From: Serendipita indica DSM 11827
Lineage: Eukaryota > Basidiomycota > Agaricomycetes > Sebacinales > Serendipitaceae
DNA length: 64,000 bases
Assembly: GCA_910890315.1 (NCBI GenBank)
Contig: CAJVGD010000046.1
Location: 62,001-126,000, forward strand
Reading direction: 5' to 3'
Part shown: piece by piece, positions 45,566 to 59,033 of the stretch
How the letters are laid out: the number at the start of each line of letters is the position of its first letter
How positions within the stretch are numbered: position 1 is the first letter of the stretch
Translations under genes and position numbers: made by a program
The notes under the pieces: generated by a model
The model's input: only the letters and a program-made list of their open reading frames with translations
Told to the model about the DNA's origin: nothing
Databases searched by the model: none

Positions 45566-47716
45566 TCAAACCTCCTTTTCCAGGGCCATTATGTAGTCAT
45601 TATCCAGCCACTCGTCTGTGTCAATCTCGTTTGAAAAGTTTGTCTCCTGTGCCTCGCCGAGAAGACCTCCAGACGTGAGAAACGACAACTCCCCTAGGCG
45701 AATCGACTGTGGAGCGAGCATAGGTGCGACCAAGAATCGAGAAGCTGTGGCCGTAAAGGGAAAGATTATTGCTCCTCCGGTTGTTGAAGCAGTAGGGTTA
45801 GTGATGTAGGGCGGTGGGGTCCTGACCATTCGAGTGGTCAAAATCGGGGGAGACAATTGGCCTGGTACGATACTGCTGCCTAGCGAATGGTGATACGCTA
45901 GTGGGTGCAGGATGGCCGTTGGTTGCATAACAAGAGGGTCCGGACTTGAATATTGTGGCGTGGCATTCGTCATAACGGGATTCTTCATAATAACTTGAAA
46001 ATCTAATTCGGGAGTGCTTCTCCTTCCGCTCGAGATGCTGTAAAGAGTAGAGGGCGACCCTGGCGCAGATGTCTCGACTTTTACGATAGGCTCCAAAGCC
46101 CCTTCCTGTGAAATGATTCTTCGTCTCTTCACTTCTGGATGTATTGTGCAGACAGTGGATTCTGCGGGTCGCCTGAGACCGGAGGTAGAACCCCAGGCGA
46201 TGTTCCCGAAAGCATGAGCAATTACAGGCATGGGTGGTGAACGTTCTTTCTTGACATCATTCGTTTCTTCTGTGTACTTTTCATCACAACCTATGTCTGG
46301 TGAGTCCCGATAGACATAGTCCGCGGATTGACGAAGAGTATCTCGTCCTGCAAGTTTATTGACACCTGATCTCCGGTTTTTTCGTGTGATACGCTTTTCC
46401 ACATCTAATATATGCTCGAATATTGTCGCTTTGCTTGGAATGTCTGCATTTGGAAGCCGCAAAACCTTTGCGGTCGCGTGAGCCAGCGCGCCAATCTGGA
46501 AAGCTACTCACAAATCGACTGAGCACCTTGTACATACACTGCTCCAAGTTGCCCCACTCGAAAACTTTGAGGCTCTTCTCGATGGACCGTGGCTTTGGCG
46601 ATTCGAAACTCATGACCAAAGAATATGGATCGTTTTGGAAATCAGTTTCCGCTACGTTTAGGAGTTTCACTCTTGGGAGAGTGATCGAAGTCACGCTAGC
46701 CATATTTCTTCTCGCTCGGTTCTTGACCTCTGTGGTCATTCTTGTTTGCAGCGCGAATTCGAGCAGTCGAATGACATCGAACGAAGTCACGAAGAAATAT
46801 CCAGGTTCGTTTGGCCATTGAATGCACGAAATTACGACCGAAGGGCTTTTGGATTCTGGGGCGGTCTCGGCGATTGCCGACTCGAGGCGGACAGCCGCTC
46901 CAAGCTGCGCACGCTTAAACCAGACGAGACGCCTTCCTGCCCTTTTCTCTGCCTCTGTCCAGTTTTTCTGTGCGTCGAGAAGATCTCCGAGGAGCTCGAA
47001 CTGTAGTTTCGTGTAGCCAGCAAGTGCGACAGGTCCATGAAACAGCTCCTGAGCAAGTTGGAGATCTGCACTGGCTGCCATCCGTCTCTCGAGACTCGAG
47101 TCCACTTGTCTCATCGAATTAGAGGCACTTTTCTTTCGAGTCGTTTTTCTGGGGATAGGAGATGGTTCTATTGCCGAGTTTCAGTCAGCATCCGTACCAA
47201 AGGGACAATGCACAATGACACACCTGACGACTTACGGACTATTCCAATGAAAAGCTCGTCATGAACCTTGTTGTCAAGTATCACTTGGAGTGCGATATTC
47301 AAGTTAAGGTCATTGACCGCCTCTGCAGGAAAGTAGCCCCAGACGTAGCTTGATCCGTGATTCGAGGCTTGTACATAGGTATCTACGCCGGTTGAACCCA
47401 TAATGAGCTTGACAAACTCGTTCTTCTGACATTTAGAGGCGTAATAAAGGATGTCAAGGATGATGACAACTTGCAATTTGTCCTTGTCGTCTCGTCGAGT
47501 GGCGAGTTCTGCACCTGAGCAGCACAGCTGGCGATTGCGGGAGAGTTTCATGGGCTCATAACGAGACTCGAGCAGTAGCGAGGAAGGCGGGGGGGAATAT
47601 ACGAAAGGTAAAGCAGGTGCTCGAGGAACCAAAGTAGTCCGAGCTGCTTGGATAATGAGCGGAAGCTCTTGGGTCCTGCAAGAATGGAATTCTGACTCAC
47701 CTTCTTTTTGATTCAT
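45566..47716 (-). CDS. DUF7082 (Medusa/MedA-like) transcriptional regulator
   Basis: Exon 1 is only 16 nt (ATG 47714-47716, MNQKE) and joins to ARTTLVPRAPALPF through gtgagt...aagcag. The middle block QVVIILDILYYASKCQKNEF and NHGSSYVWGYFPAEAVNDLN is followed by the DUF7082 core: RAGRRLVWFKRAQLGAAVRL, VISCIQWPNEPGYFFVTSFD, NRARRNMASVTSITLPRVKL, and SPKPRSIEKSLKVFEWGNLE. The last 300 residues are disordered with a basic patch (HPEVKRRRIIS), ending DNDYIMALEKEV. MedA/Medusa proteins control conidiophore development, adhesion and morphogenesis in Aspergillus; here a nuclear developmental regulator is inferred. The intron at about 46457-46508 joins LSRF to VLRLPNADIPSKAT. It is divergent from the CUE gene, sharing a 681-bp upstream region. 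Confidence 0.82.
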
Positions 47717-48397
47717 GATGAGGGTAGTTGCGATGGAAGGGGACGAAGGCGGGTCTTGTCCTTACTCCTTGCCATAAAAGACGTCGCACTGAATAGTCGG
47801 CCAGAGGCATCTGAACCGAGTACAAGGATACAATAGGAAGTGTCAGAGTCATTATGACTGTTGCAAACTCAGGGGTCTCGGCGGTCTCTCTACACGCGAG
47901 AACACGAATAGGGACCCGGAATAACTGTCGCACGGCGAAAAGTCTTCTCGTCATGGTGCTAGGTGGCGGCTCCAATCAGAAAAATCTCTCGATATGATTT
48001 AGGTTTGTCGCTGACATCGGGGCTGTCATCCCAAAGGGCGGGCGTTAACAGGACAAGGCACCAGCTCCCGTTTTTGCATGCTTCTGCTCGCCTCCGATTA
48101 TCAAACGCGCCACGTCAACATTCCCAAGTTGTTCGCACATATGTATATTCTGCGGACCGTCCACTACCCAAAGCCTTCTGGACTTCATCACAGCAGAGAC
48201 TTCCAAGTGACTGTCTGATCTCACTTGCATGATATTGAAACCCAGAGATCAATTCTTGCCCTCCAGCCTGCGAATGAACTTTCAACGCATCGAGGCCAAT
48301 AAATTTAGAATTCAATCTCTCCCATTGTGGGCGTAATTGCTACGAAATTCGCTGCCGGGACAGAAAAATCTGACAAATTTAGAACATTACATTAGAT
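47717..48397. other. divergent promoter region (DUF7082 gene / CUE gene)
   Basis: Separates two divergent starts. ORFs in it (47697-47975 minus, 47963-48232 plus) lack family motifs; the minus one overlaps the real first exon in another frame. Confidence 0.5.
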
Positions 48398-49578
48398 ATG
48401 GCAGAAACTTCTGCGACGACTCCTGCGACGAATACGGCGCCAGCCAACGCAGCTTCACATGACACCACGGCACCTGCTGCGCCGCCGCTCGAACGCAGCG
48501 AGGATGAACGGCATCTCCAGTCTATATTCCCTGACCTGGACGAAACAACCATTCATGATTGCTATGTACTATGCGAGCGAAATGTAGAAAGGACGGTCGA
48601 GTTTTTGTTAGGAACGGATCAGAACGACGTGAGTGATTACACTCGCAGACAGAATAAGCATAATTAAGTCTGAATAGGCACCGAGCAACACCAACGCTGT
48701 ACCAGCTGGCATGGTACGTATCATGATTCACCAACTGGCCTTCTTCCTAATCTCTTGTATAGTCTCAAAGTGAAATTGACGAGCAATTAGCGCGGCAATT
48801 TGAGCAGGAAGAGCTAGCTGCTGCTGCTGCGGCGTGGAATCCTCGGCCCGTGGCCGCGCCCGCTCCCAATGCCCGTCCTTTCAACCAAGATAGTCATGTC
48901 CAAGGGTCTCAAGCTACACCAGAATCCAACGAGCCCAACTTTCAGGAGCAATTCAACAAGTTTGCAGAGAGTAAATTCTGATTGTCTTCCAGTGAGGGTG
49001 ACTGATCGATTTCATAGCTGGGAAGAAGACGATAACTTCAATATTCAACAAAGTGAGGGAAAAAATCAAGGAATTCGAAGCGCCTCCCCCTGGTGGCCCG
49101 TGCGTTTTCACCTTTGACTCCAGTCTTACTTAACGCCCCTTGCACAGTTCTAACCCACAGATGCAACAACATCAGCAACAGCATTATCAGTACTACGCAC
49201 CCGAACCCGTCTCACCACGACCCAATGTGCAGACCCAAGGTAACTCCCCAACACCGTACCAGTCAGCCTATGCCCCGCCAGCTGTGCCACCTCCTGGAGC
49301 TACAGAGTCACACCAAGCACCCATCCCTGGCCCTTCAGCATCATCCAGTGTGGCAGCTCCAGTAGCGGCGGATAACCCTGTGACTTTGACGAATTCTCCG
49401 TCCACTGCCACACCGAATATTGATCTTTGTAAGTACCGCCAACTTTACTCACGTAGGTGTCGTTCTAACCACTGTTGATTTAGCCAAAACCGCGTTCCTT
49501 CCCAGAAAGCCTGCGCCGTTGCCAGAGAACAAACCAGAAGATTTAACAGAGAGTCCTTTTGAGGACAGAGGTCGCTAA
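48398..49578 (+). CDS. CUE5: CUE-domain ubiquitin-binding protein (CUE5-like)
   Basis: Exons 48398-48628, 48678-48713, 48763-48970, 49018-49099, 49148-49428 and 49484-49578 join in frame to 310 residues. The CUE domain is at about residues 33-75 (RHLQSIFPDLDETTIHDCYV, then ERNVERTVEFLLG), with FP and the terminal LL contacts for ubiquitin. A helix SEIDEQLARQFEQEELAAA follows, then ETGKKTITSIFNKVREKIKE, which is the conserved second block of Cue5 proteins. A Gln/Pro-rich disordered tail ends ENKPEDLTESPFEDRGR. Yeast Cue5 links ubiquitinated aggregates to Atg8 for autophagy; whether an Atg8-interacting motif is present is not certain here. Confidence 0.85.
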
Positions 49579-49690
49579 CAAAGGAAGTCGATCATTATGC
49601 ATAACCCGTCTCAAATCTGACGGCAGATTGCGCCCTGCAAAAATTGCTGCATAAATTGAATATAAATACGTGATCCGAGCCTGGCATACG

Positions 49691-52600
49691 TCAACGAGTC
49701 ACAAGTGATCGAAAACGCGCCGTGAGCCACATCCATGACTCTTCGAGAATTATCTCGACCGCGTCCCTTTGATTGCGATCAAGCGACGACGGTTCGTGCT
49801 CTTCTTTCTCAATGAATCGAAGCACATCCTTGACCGTGATCAGCCCAGTAAGAGTCCCAAATTTCTCGATTAGAATAACGCGTGGTCTAGGGAAAGCCCG
49901 CAATCAGCGAGAGGACCGCGAGCTGTCATGAACGCACCCAAGCCGCTTGAACATCTGAACGACAGTCTCAAGTGGCGTCTGTGGCCCAACAGTCAATGGG
50001 GTCTAGAATATCGATTAGAAGCGACGGCGTCGAGCGAGTGATCGGACGCGAGACAGTCCGCCGTTGGTGACAGATGTCAAAAGAGTCCACTCACCTGGTT
50101 CACCCAAGGTTCGAGTCGTAGGACGCCATCTCTTGCCACCTCCGCCTCCTCGCTCAACAGGCCGAGCTCGATTTCATTGTCCTCTATCCCTAGCGCGGCT
50201 CCAGCCGACCACGATGAGGACAGAGCCCCAGTATTCCGGGACGATACCTCAATTATGCGAGCTGAGGCTTCTCGACTGACCCTTGCCGCCTCGATAACGG
50301 CGGTTCGAGCCTCGCTCACAAATTCGACTGGCGTTTCTTGATCCAGCCCCCCAGAGTGCTGTGCCTTGTCTGCAATATACTGTCAACAACACAGCATACA
50401 CACGAGTGGGTAACTTACCGAGGACGTACTGTAGCTCAGACCTCCCAATGTAGCCGAGTAAAGCTCGTTGACTGTCAGGAGAAACAATCGGGAACCCATG
50501 GACGGTGGTGGTAGCGAGCTTTTGTTCTGTGTACGTGTCAGGTTTGACCCTTTCTTGGCGTTTCAACTTACCTACTTCGCCCAGTGTCAGCCCTCGAGCA
50601 GCAAGCGTATACAAGTGTCGCCTCATCACCCGCGACACTGAGACAGAGTCAGATGGTGAGTGACGCTCAGGTAGAAAATGATACCTGGAATATTAAAGGA
50701 TTTGTCTTCTTGTTCCAGGAATGGATAACCGTTGAATTTGATCATTTCGTCTGCAATACCGCCAGTTCCTAGCCAATCGCCCACTGCCTTTGTTACTAAA
50801 AGGACGATCTAAACGCAATGAGTGATATACACCCCTTCTTACCAGACTTACCATGGTCGGTAGGATATATGTCAATGCACCAGTCAACTCGAACATGACT
50901 GCGACGACCGTGACCGTGATGCGCATTACACCGCTGTTAAACGTCAGCGGACTGCATACTGTTTAGATGATATCGAACCTAAGAGCGGCTGCTGCCCCTA
51001 AGAAAGCATATGTCCCTGGTGTAATGCAGGGTATGTTTGGGTCACATACGGCGAACCAGCTAGATTCAGGATATTGGCTGAAGACTTTAAGCTTGGAACC
51101 TTAAAGTATGCTGATAATTTACCGATAAATGGCTTTGACGAGAATTCCCACCATTCTACCGAAAGTCGCGCCAACAGCCATAGAAGGAATGAAGATACCA
51201 GCTGGAACCTTGCACCCATAAGACACTATGACGAGTAGGACACGGAACATGGTTGCAAGGAGCAACGAATTCGCCATTCGCCATTGAGCCCAGGTTCTAC
51301 GATGGTCAACTAAAAGGTCCAGAGGGGGAGAGGTGACTCACTGGCAGAGGTTATCATAGTCCCCACCGCCTTCGCATTCCCGGAAAAGGATAAACAGGCT
51401 TTCCGTCATGTCAAGGCGGAGGAATCGATTGAAGAACCCAATCATGGCAGTTAACGTAGCCAGAAATACCGCTTCTGCTACTGCGTAATTGCCAAGATAC
51501 TTTCTTCTAAAGGCGGCAACCTGTAGGTTGAACTTGACAACGAAAGCGCCGTAAACACCCTGATCTAGGTTAAGTTCGAGAGCGTTCCCTGCGGCAGATA
51601 CGTACCCCAAATACACCAATAAGGATAAAGAATAATATTTCAAAGAAATGCCAATCTCGGTCGTACGTGACCTGGAAGAGCACAAGCTTCCCTGTCCTAA
51701 AAGGGTTCATAGCCTTGGATGATCAGTACTTGCACATTGATGCAACACATTCCCTACTGAGAGTGTTACGGTGGCAATGAGCGCACAGAAGAAGCTTCTC
51801 CACATGGTCTTGATATTGAACGAGTTGTTCATTTCCTGCAAGCACGTCAGCCAGCACCTATCTGGAACCATGATACGGACCTCTATCGAGAATATTACGC
51901 CACCAATAGGAGATCCAAATGCAACTGCTACTCCTGCGGCGCTCGCTGCAGTGATGATCTCCCGCATTTTGCCTATAATACGTGGGCCAGAGTGAGTGAC
52001 CACAGTGATAACACTGACCTTGGCTTTGAGAGAATCGAGCGAAGAAGCTAGCTACCAGGTAGCCAATGCAGCATGCGACATGAACTGAGGGTCCCTCTTT
52101 GCCCACAGAGAGCCCAGACGCGATGACCAAAGGCTAGGGATTGTTAGAATGTCAAAAGTCCATGGAAGAAACCTTACGAGTGTCAGACTCTTGATGAAGA
52201 ATGTCCACGCTCCCAGATATCCTTTCATAACGAATCCGGCGAGAATACATTTGATCTCCGAAATTCCAGATCCAGCTGCGTATCTCGCAAATGCCCGAAC
52301 CAAATACGCGGCTACGAATGAGAACAAGGTCTGTGGAGAATGAGGATCTCGATGTCGGCTGAACAGTCAACTGACCGCAAAAAGGACGTAGATGACCCAC
52401 TGGACCATGGCGAAATCACTCCACGAGTGCCAAGCATCGCATCCAGCATCTTGTTCCTTTTGATTCTCCCAACAGCAGAAATTCTGATTTAGCCACCAGC
52501 CGTCTTTGCAGTATCCCATTTTAATGTCAGAGAGCCATTCCGTAGTGATAGATATTAATGCTGCATTGACTCCAATCAAAGCACCTATAATAAAATGGGT

Positions 52601-52970
52601 ATTCTGGCTTAGCAGCATTCCTTCATGGACACGCCCAATACTCACCAGCGAGGGAGACGACGAACCAGCTCTGGCCTGAGATGGCAAGCTTTTGAAGTTG
52701 CTTCCACGCCCAAGATATCGTGTACGGCTTACTCCATTGGCCGATGGTGCTGGAATGCAGTTGGTCCAACTTTCTCAGTCGTCGGTTGCGTTCTAGGGTA
52801 GCATCTTGTATCCAGTCTACGTGATATAAGCCACCATGGTATGTAATTTGCAGCTCCTTACCGATAGTCGTAAAGTCTGCGTACCTGTCGTCAAGAACGA
52901 CTGTTAGCTTGGCGTATATCACGTCTTGCGTCGACTTACTTTCGACTCTCAAATTCTTCATCGACTCCAT
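49691..52970 (-). CDS. GEF1: CLC-family chloride/proton exchanger (GEF1-like) with C-terminal CBS domains
   Basis: Starts MESMKNLR (ATG 52968-52970). An N-tail with [16 protein letters not shown] leads into the channel core: [20 protein letters not shown]; a Cys-rich lumenal loop [40 protein letters not shown] (selectivity GSGIP-like); then [20 protein letters not shown], with the gating Glu of GKEGP. Further on are [38 protein letters not shown] and [19 protein letters not shown]. The two CBS regions are [20 protein letters not shown] to [12 protein letters not shown], and [20 protein letters not shown] to [17 protein letters not shown]. The gene ends [13 protein letters not shown]. Yeast Gef1 acidifies Golgi/endosomes and supports copper loading of Fet3. 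It has more than ten introns, all of which appear to join in frame. Confidence 0.93.
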
Positions 52971-53057
52971 GATCGTCCGAGGTAATCACTGCCCCGTCAT
53001 GAGGCATAGGGCAAGTCGGGTGCGGCTCCAAGTTTGTTCTCCACCACCACCGTCCAT

Positions 53058-54623
53058 ATGAAGCGGAGATGGAGCCCAGGAGCTACAGCCGAAGCTCATG
53101 CAGTTAAACGTCAGCGGACATTGCATTCGATAAGGCGTCGCTTTGACCTGACGAGCGCACTTGCCGATGAGCTGTGGCTACTCATCTTCTCTTTTATGGA
53201 CGCGCAGGACCTATGTCACGTCGAGGCCGTCAGCAAGGGCTTTCGAAGAGTCGCTACAGATAACGAGGTGAGACAGCTGGGCCCACAACCCCTTGTGCGA
53301 TGTCATTCATCTCTCCGGTGTCGATAGCTCTGGAAGGAGTTGTTCCTTAGGACGTTTGGGCGGCTCCGAGGGGGGCGTTCTCAGTTTACATTCACCAAGA
53401 GACCATTGGTGTCTTTGCCGGCACACTTGCACACTACTTCTGTGTCGTCGGCGGTTGACTGGAAGAGCCTGTATATGTAAGCAGTATTACTTTCGTGGGA
53501 TGGCCGCTCAAGGTGCCATAGTATTGGAAATAACTGGCGAAGGGGACGAAGTGTCATCAGACAACTTGAGCTAGCACCAAAAGATGGTACCCCAAAGCCT
53601 CTGGTCCTCTTCCTTGGCCAACAAGGATTGGTCCTGACGAGTGGCGACCTCAGCTTCTCCCCATCTATTGCAGTCTCAAGCTCTGATACTGAGATGCACC
53701 TATTTTCGGGTGGACAGATTATCGTTCCAATCAGGATCTCGTCCCTCTCCCTGAACCAGCTAGGACAGAGTGTTGGCGATGCCCATTCGTCCATCCTCCT
53801 GGCCGCATTTTACTCTACGGACACTAAGCTTCATCACCTTTCAATATTCGAAATCTCGACGGGCATACATTCCTCTCGAGAAGTACACATCATGTCCCCA
53901 CGGACTCCGCGACGTCCGATAACCTGCAGTGCATTCCACTCCAATCTCTTATTATCTCTGTCCGAGGGCTTTCAACTGGATATCTATCTTACACCTACCG
54001 GCAAACCAAGCGACATGATGTTGATGCGAACCCTAACATCCTACTCATCCTTTCTCCCATCGTCCCTTACACTCTCGAGGCCGTCAACGTCACTCCATCG
54101 AATACTTTTATCCTACACCGTCCCATTATACCCAGCACATTGGTCGGTCGCTTGCACACAGTTTCAGCTGGACAGTCGAGGAGAGACTGTCGATTCAAAG
54201 ACGTTGAGAGTGTTTCCATATGGATGGAAGGATATACTTGACGATACAGAGGATGACTTTCCCCTTCAAGGAGGCAGATTTCTCAACATCTCCGCCGTGC
54301 AATCCGACGGCAAGTGGATGGTCGTCGTTCCGCAAGCAGAAACATTTGTGGAGCTTTATCGCTTGCGTACAAACTCTATATCATTTGTGCGGGTTCTCTC
54401 AGGGCCTACGGCCCCTATCTGTGCAGTCGCAATTGCTGACGGAAGGGTCGTCGCTGTCGCGCTCGATGGATCCATATGGATCTATGATCTTGAAAGGAGC
54501 TGGACTATTGAGTTGCGGAATAAGGCCTTGGGAGCAGAATTGGACGCTACGCGCATCTGCTTCGATGAAAGACGGATAGCCATTACTACTCCAAGTCATG
54601 TACAAGTGATTTCTTTCGACTGA
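53058..54623 (+). CDS. F-box protein with beta-propeller-like C-terminus
   Basis: Exons 53058-53267, 53328-53476 and 53522-54623 give 486 residues. The start is the ATG at 53058 (MKRRWSPGATAEAHAVKRQR), which includes a basic nuclear-type patch. The F-box is DELWLLIFSFMDAQDLCHVE AVSKGF at residues 35-60, followed by the usual LWKELFLRTFG and DWKSLYIIGNNWRRGR, a pattern shared with F-box/WD40 proteins. The C-terminal 380 residues have irregular strands (RVVAVALDGSIWIYDLER), consistent with a degenerate propeller. Likely SCF substrate adaptor. It converges on the gelsolin gene with only 64 bp between stops. Confidence 0.8.
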
Positions 54624-54687
54624 TACAATGACAGTCCATTCCTATATCTTCGCGTTACAATAGTCGTTGCAAATAAAGGCCCGATGC

Positions 54688-57600
54688 CTATTTGGGAATC
54701 ATGTCTGGCGAAATGCCTAATGGGAGGAACTGAGGGTCGCGTAACTTCCGAGCAGACCACTGCCGACGGCCCAGCTACACATGGAATGAGAATTTTACCG
54801 GGAAACCGAGAACGAACCACAAACCTGTTCCTGTGCCTCTGCTAAGGTCAAAAGGTTGATATGGTCAGGATTGAGCGCCTCTTCCTGGTTATAAATGAGC
54901 ATTAAGGGAACTTTGTCCGTATCGACTCACCGAATCACGTAGATCCATCAGGCGGAAGCCAGCGCGCAGGTCGAGAGGTATTCTCGTCGGCAAAATCAAG
55001 ACGTGTACGGGTGGAGGGAAGAATCTCGTGACGGCGGAGGCAGCAGCCACGCTTTCGGCAGCAGCGAGCGCCAACCGAATGTCCTGTCGTCGACCCCTCG
55101 CACCTTGGCATACGATGACAAAGAGTTCAAAGACACCATCATACATGTATATAGCGTCTTCCCGCAGGTCAGTAGCGGAGAATGGAACCACTGGATGTAA
55201 AGCATCATTTGCAATGTTCCAGAGGCGGGGGACGAAGAGCTGGCTTTGGTCCCTAAACTTCCAATAATCCGCATTAGCATATCCGGCATCATCCATCATG
55301 GCCCAGAACATCTCGTCGTCACGTCCTTCTTCCATTTCTGTCGGAACAATTCCTTCAGAGACCAATGTTCCAGCGTATGTTTTCGCCGCTTCTCTTTCCG
55401 CAAGAAGCGCACCTCGACCGTGCCAGATGATGACCGCGTCCAGGACAGAAAGGCAGAAGGTGAACGCCGAACAAACGTTGCGAGATACTAGCTCAACTTC
55501 CTCGATAGTGATACAGTTGCTCCCGTGAGTTCGAACGCAGTGAAGTGCAGTATTTTCTTTCGACCACCGTGAACGAGCCCCGTGGCGTATGGCAATGATT
55601 CCCCCCAAGATCTGAACCAAATCGAATGGCTCCTTGCCTTGAGGTACTTTGATCTAAATCGTGTTCAGTTGGATTAGTAAAGACAAGACATTACGTACTA
55701 GAGTCGTGTTGAATCGTGAAGCAACTTCCTGTAATTTGCCCTCTTCCTTTTCACCACAAGAGGCCCTTGACCCGACCCAAGCCCAAACAGTAGTCGCGAC
55801 CTGGAGACCATCATTCGAGAATCTATGGATTGGCGTGTATAACTCACAAGCCCGGAAGTCCTGTTCTTCTTTCTTGACACAAACGCCAGGATTTCTTGAT
55901 CGTAGACCACATGGATAGAATCCTTGATTGCCGTAGATGAGGTACCGGAAATCAGAAAGGCTTCAATCGAGATCACATCTCCCAGAGAACCTTTGGCACT
56001 TCCGGGCAGTGGCGCCAGTAATCGGCTCAAGCTAAAGGTTGGAATTGGTGGATTTGGGTCATCAGCTGGTGGCTCATAAGTGGTGTCCTGAAGAAGTGTG
56101 TAGACATACTGATGTGGACGAGGCTGTCTTGTGGAGAAACTGGGCTTTTGCCACTTGCCCGAGCCTTGCTCAGGTCCTCTTTAGTATCTGGAATCTGTAG
56201 AATCTCCAACTTGCTCGTTTCCTCTTTATCTACTGTCTTCATCAATGACTGGTGAATGTCTTGGACACTTGGTGCTACATTTCCGGGACCGTTGGGGGCA
56301 ATCTTCAGGGATCCCTCGGGTGTCGGAACTGGCGTCTTTTCCTCCTTCAAGGCAGGCAGCATAATAGATGAGTACCTCTGCGTGATTGACCTTCGCCGTT
56401 CGGACGACTGACTCAGAGGACGGGGCCGAGGTTGCGGCAACGGCAATGTTGGTGGGTTTAGCACTGGGGGAACGGTAGGTTGGTGTTCTTGTGTTTCCAT
56501 TTCTTCTTGAGTAGGAAGTGGATCGCTTCGTGCCTGATCCTTCACTTGCGTGACCTCCTCCAGTAGTGAGCTGGATCTCTCAGTCGTTGGCTTTGTCTGC
56601 TGCTCCTGGCCCCAGTTCAGAATGGCACTTCTTACACTCCCCCTTTGCACAAGCTCAGAATCAGGTGAAGATGTGATGCGGCCTGGTGGGGGGCTAGAAG
56701 CTATGCTGTTGGACGGAGGAGGAGCAGAGCGAGTTCGAAAAGCACTTGATTGCTCCGAGGGCGTAGCTGCGGGGCTCTGTTCTGCAGGGGACTGTTGCGA
56801 GTTTCTTCTAAGAGCCATTGGTTTAGGTGCAATAAGTGGAGGTGGTTGCCTGGAGCGTGAGGACCTCTCGGAATCTGAGGCAGCTGACCATAAATTTTGG
56901 GTCGGTGACTTGACAGATGGAGAACTGCGGGGAATCATGACTTCAGCCGGCGCTATTGTGGTTGGTCTGTCGACTGAGGGGGGATTTTGGACGACATTCG
57001 AGCCCACTGGTTCAGATTGAGTATGTTTTTCCTCGTCTTCTACATGCGTTTGAGATACGATCGCCGGTTCACGCCCTTTGCGGGGCTTCCGGACACGATC
57101 TTTGGTAAGCTAGATCTTCGAGTGAGACATCATTTCATTTGTTTAATAGACAGTGCTTACATGGGTGAGCTTCTTGGAATTAGACACATCTGTCTGATGG
57201 CCACCAGCTATCGCTGGGGTCTCGTCGTCGTTGGGTTTATCCAGGTCGTCGAAGTGAACACTCCTGCGTCGAGTGACTTCTCTTAGTAAGGATGTAGACG
57301 ACGAAGGTTTCTTCATGGCACTTGAAGTTGCAGAATCAGCTGCGAGTCCAGGCAGCCGCCGGGGAACCGCGCCAGGATTAGCGACAATGCTATCTTGAGA
57401 TCCAACTGGTGGTCTGACTAGCTTGCTTGGAGGGCCAGCCCCACCAATACCAGGGAGCTTTACCGGAGTCTTGTCGAACTCCTTTGTCCGCTCCTTTACA
57501 GATTTGATACTCAAGGGAGTATTGATCGATGGAACGGGTTCGTGAGCTCGAACTACAGGATTAGCCGGCAGTGAACGGGCGAACTCTCGTTTCGGTATAT

Positions 57601-58872
57601 CTTCACGTCTCTCGGGAATTGCACCCGATGCTCCTCCTTCGCCAGGCCAGCGTTGTAGAACCTTGTTCTTTTCTCCAGACACACGCACGGGTTTAGGGGT
57701 TTCTTCAATAGTTGTAGACAGTTTAGCAGATGCCTTGACCTGTCTCTCCACAAAACCTCGGCCTTGGAGTCTTGTAATACTCGGCCGCTCTTCCTTTGGT
57801 GGTGGGGGTTTCAGGAATGCAGGAGATGGGTTCGTAGCAGGAATAAACTGCTGAACCGGTGGAGTCGCTGGCTGTGATAGTGGCCTTGCAAGCATGTTCA
57901 TACGGGGCTGCGAGTTGGAAGGCGGAGAACTGGACACACTAGATGATTTGGTGGGTGTCGTATTAACCGCGGCAGTCCATCTCGCAGTCACTGGATTAGC
58001 TGGAGGGCTTGAGACGGGACTAAGTGTTTTCACTGGCGTAGAGGATCGTGCCGCTTGTTCCGAAGCTTTGGGCGATATATAGCCAGCTGAGATGGAGGAG
58101 CTCAACATACTCGTCCTCGATGGCTCTTCAGCTTCTGCTTGGGGAGATGAAGATGGCTGGATTGACGCGGAGCGGGGTTGTGTTGACAACGATGATACGC
58201 TGGGTACACCTGGTTGTTTGATGTCTTTCGGAGCCTCCGAGGATTTGGGTGAATCCTTTGCTAATCCAGGAAGGGCAAATGGAGGCGCAACTCGTTGGAG
58301 TAAAGGAGCAGAAGATGCGTTTCGCTTTCTCTCTTCATACTCTCGCACAAACTCCTCTGTATCTGCCTGAGGCGCGTGGCGGTTCAGCCGTGGTCCTGTG
58401 GCCCGTCCACCCATGAATTCGGCCAGAGACACAGCCTTTGCACCTGTTGGTGCAGTTCCGCTTGATGAGCTCGCAGGTTCCCTTGATTCTCGCTCTCGTT
58501 CAGCAACATCGGTCTCTCCCGTGAGACGCCGCAACGCGCTTTGGCGATCCGTATCGCGATGTGAATCATCTAGAGCCGTTGAGAGTTGACTAACCGAAGC
58601 TAGGGTATAAAATTGATGAGCATACAGCCAGAACAGCCAAATTTGTCCGGCCCACCTGGATCGATCCTCGTCGGGGTGGCCAATGTACTCCTCCGCTTCG
58701 CCCGCTCCATCCTAGAGCGGGCAATTTCGGCTTCCAAACGCTGTTGCTCCTGCAGACCGTCCTCATCGACTTGCTTTTGGAGGTTTTGTATCCTTTGGCT
58801 CCATTCCTCGGGCGAACCAGAGCCAAACGTGTTGTCCATCGTGCGTCGTTTGTACTCAGAAGTCGAGGACAT
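54688..58872 (-). CDS. DUF4045-gelsolin domain protein
   Basis: The N-terminus (ATG 58870-58872) is MSSTSEYKRRTMDNTFGSGS, then a coiled coil IQNLQKQVDEDGLQEQQRLE AEIARSRMERAK. Next comes SLAEFMGGRATGPRLNRHAP, typical of DUF4045, and about 900 disordered Ser/Pro/Lys-rich residues. The C-terminal third holds gelsolin-type repeats: DAVIIWHGRGALLAEREAAK, then ADYWKFRDQSQLFVPRLWNI, IYMYDGVFELFVIVCQGARG and RRQDIRLALAAAESVAAA, a domain order known in fungal DUF4045-gelsolin proteins. The end is rebuilt as QLGRRQWSARKLRDPQFLPL GISPDMIPK with stop 54688-54690. Gelsolin repeats usually bind actin and calcium or phosphoinositides; the function of this fungal family is not settled. An actin-linked role at cell tips or septa is inference. 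Confidence 0.82.
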
Positions 58873-59033
58873 CGCGTCTTAGTCACGGATCAAAGACGAA
58901 GTCAAAGAGGTCACAACCAAAATGCCACTTGCGCACACAGCCACCAGCTGGAGTAGTCAAGCATGAGACCAGACATGGTTGCATTCATCCAAGAGACAAC
59001 AAGATTATGCCAGAAAATACTTTCTAAAGACGT

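Noticed and set aside
47697-47975. Minus-strand ORF MTRRLFAVRQLFRVP as first exon of the DUF7082 gene
   Set aside because: Its frame cannot be joined to ARTTLVPRAP; the 16-nt exon MNQKE does so with a good donor and acceptor.
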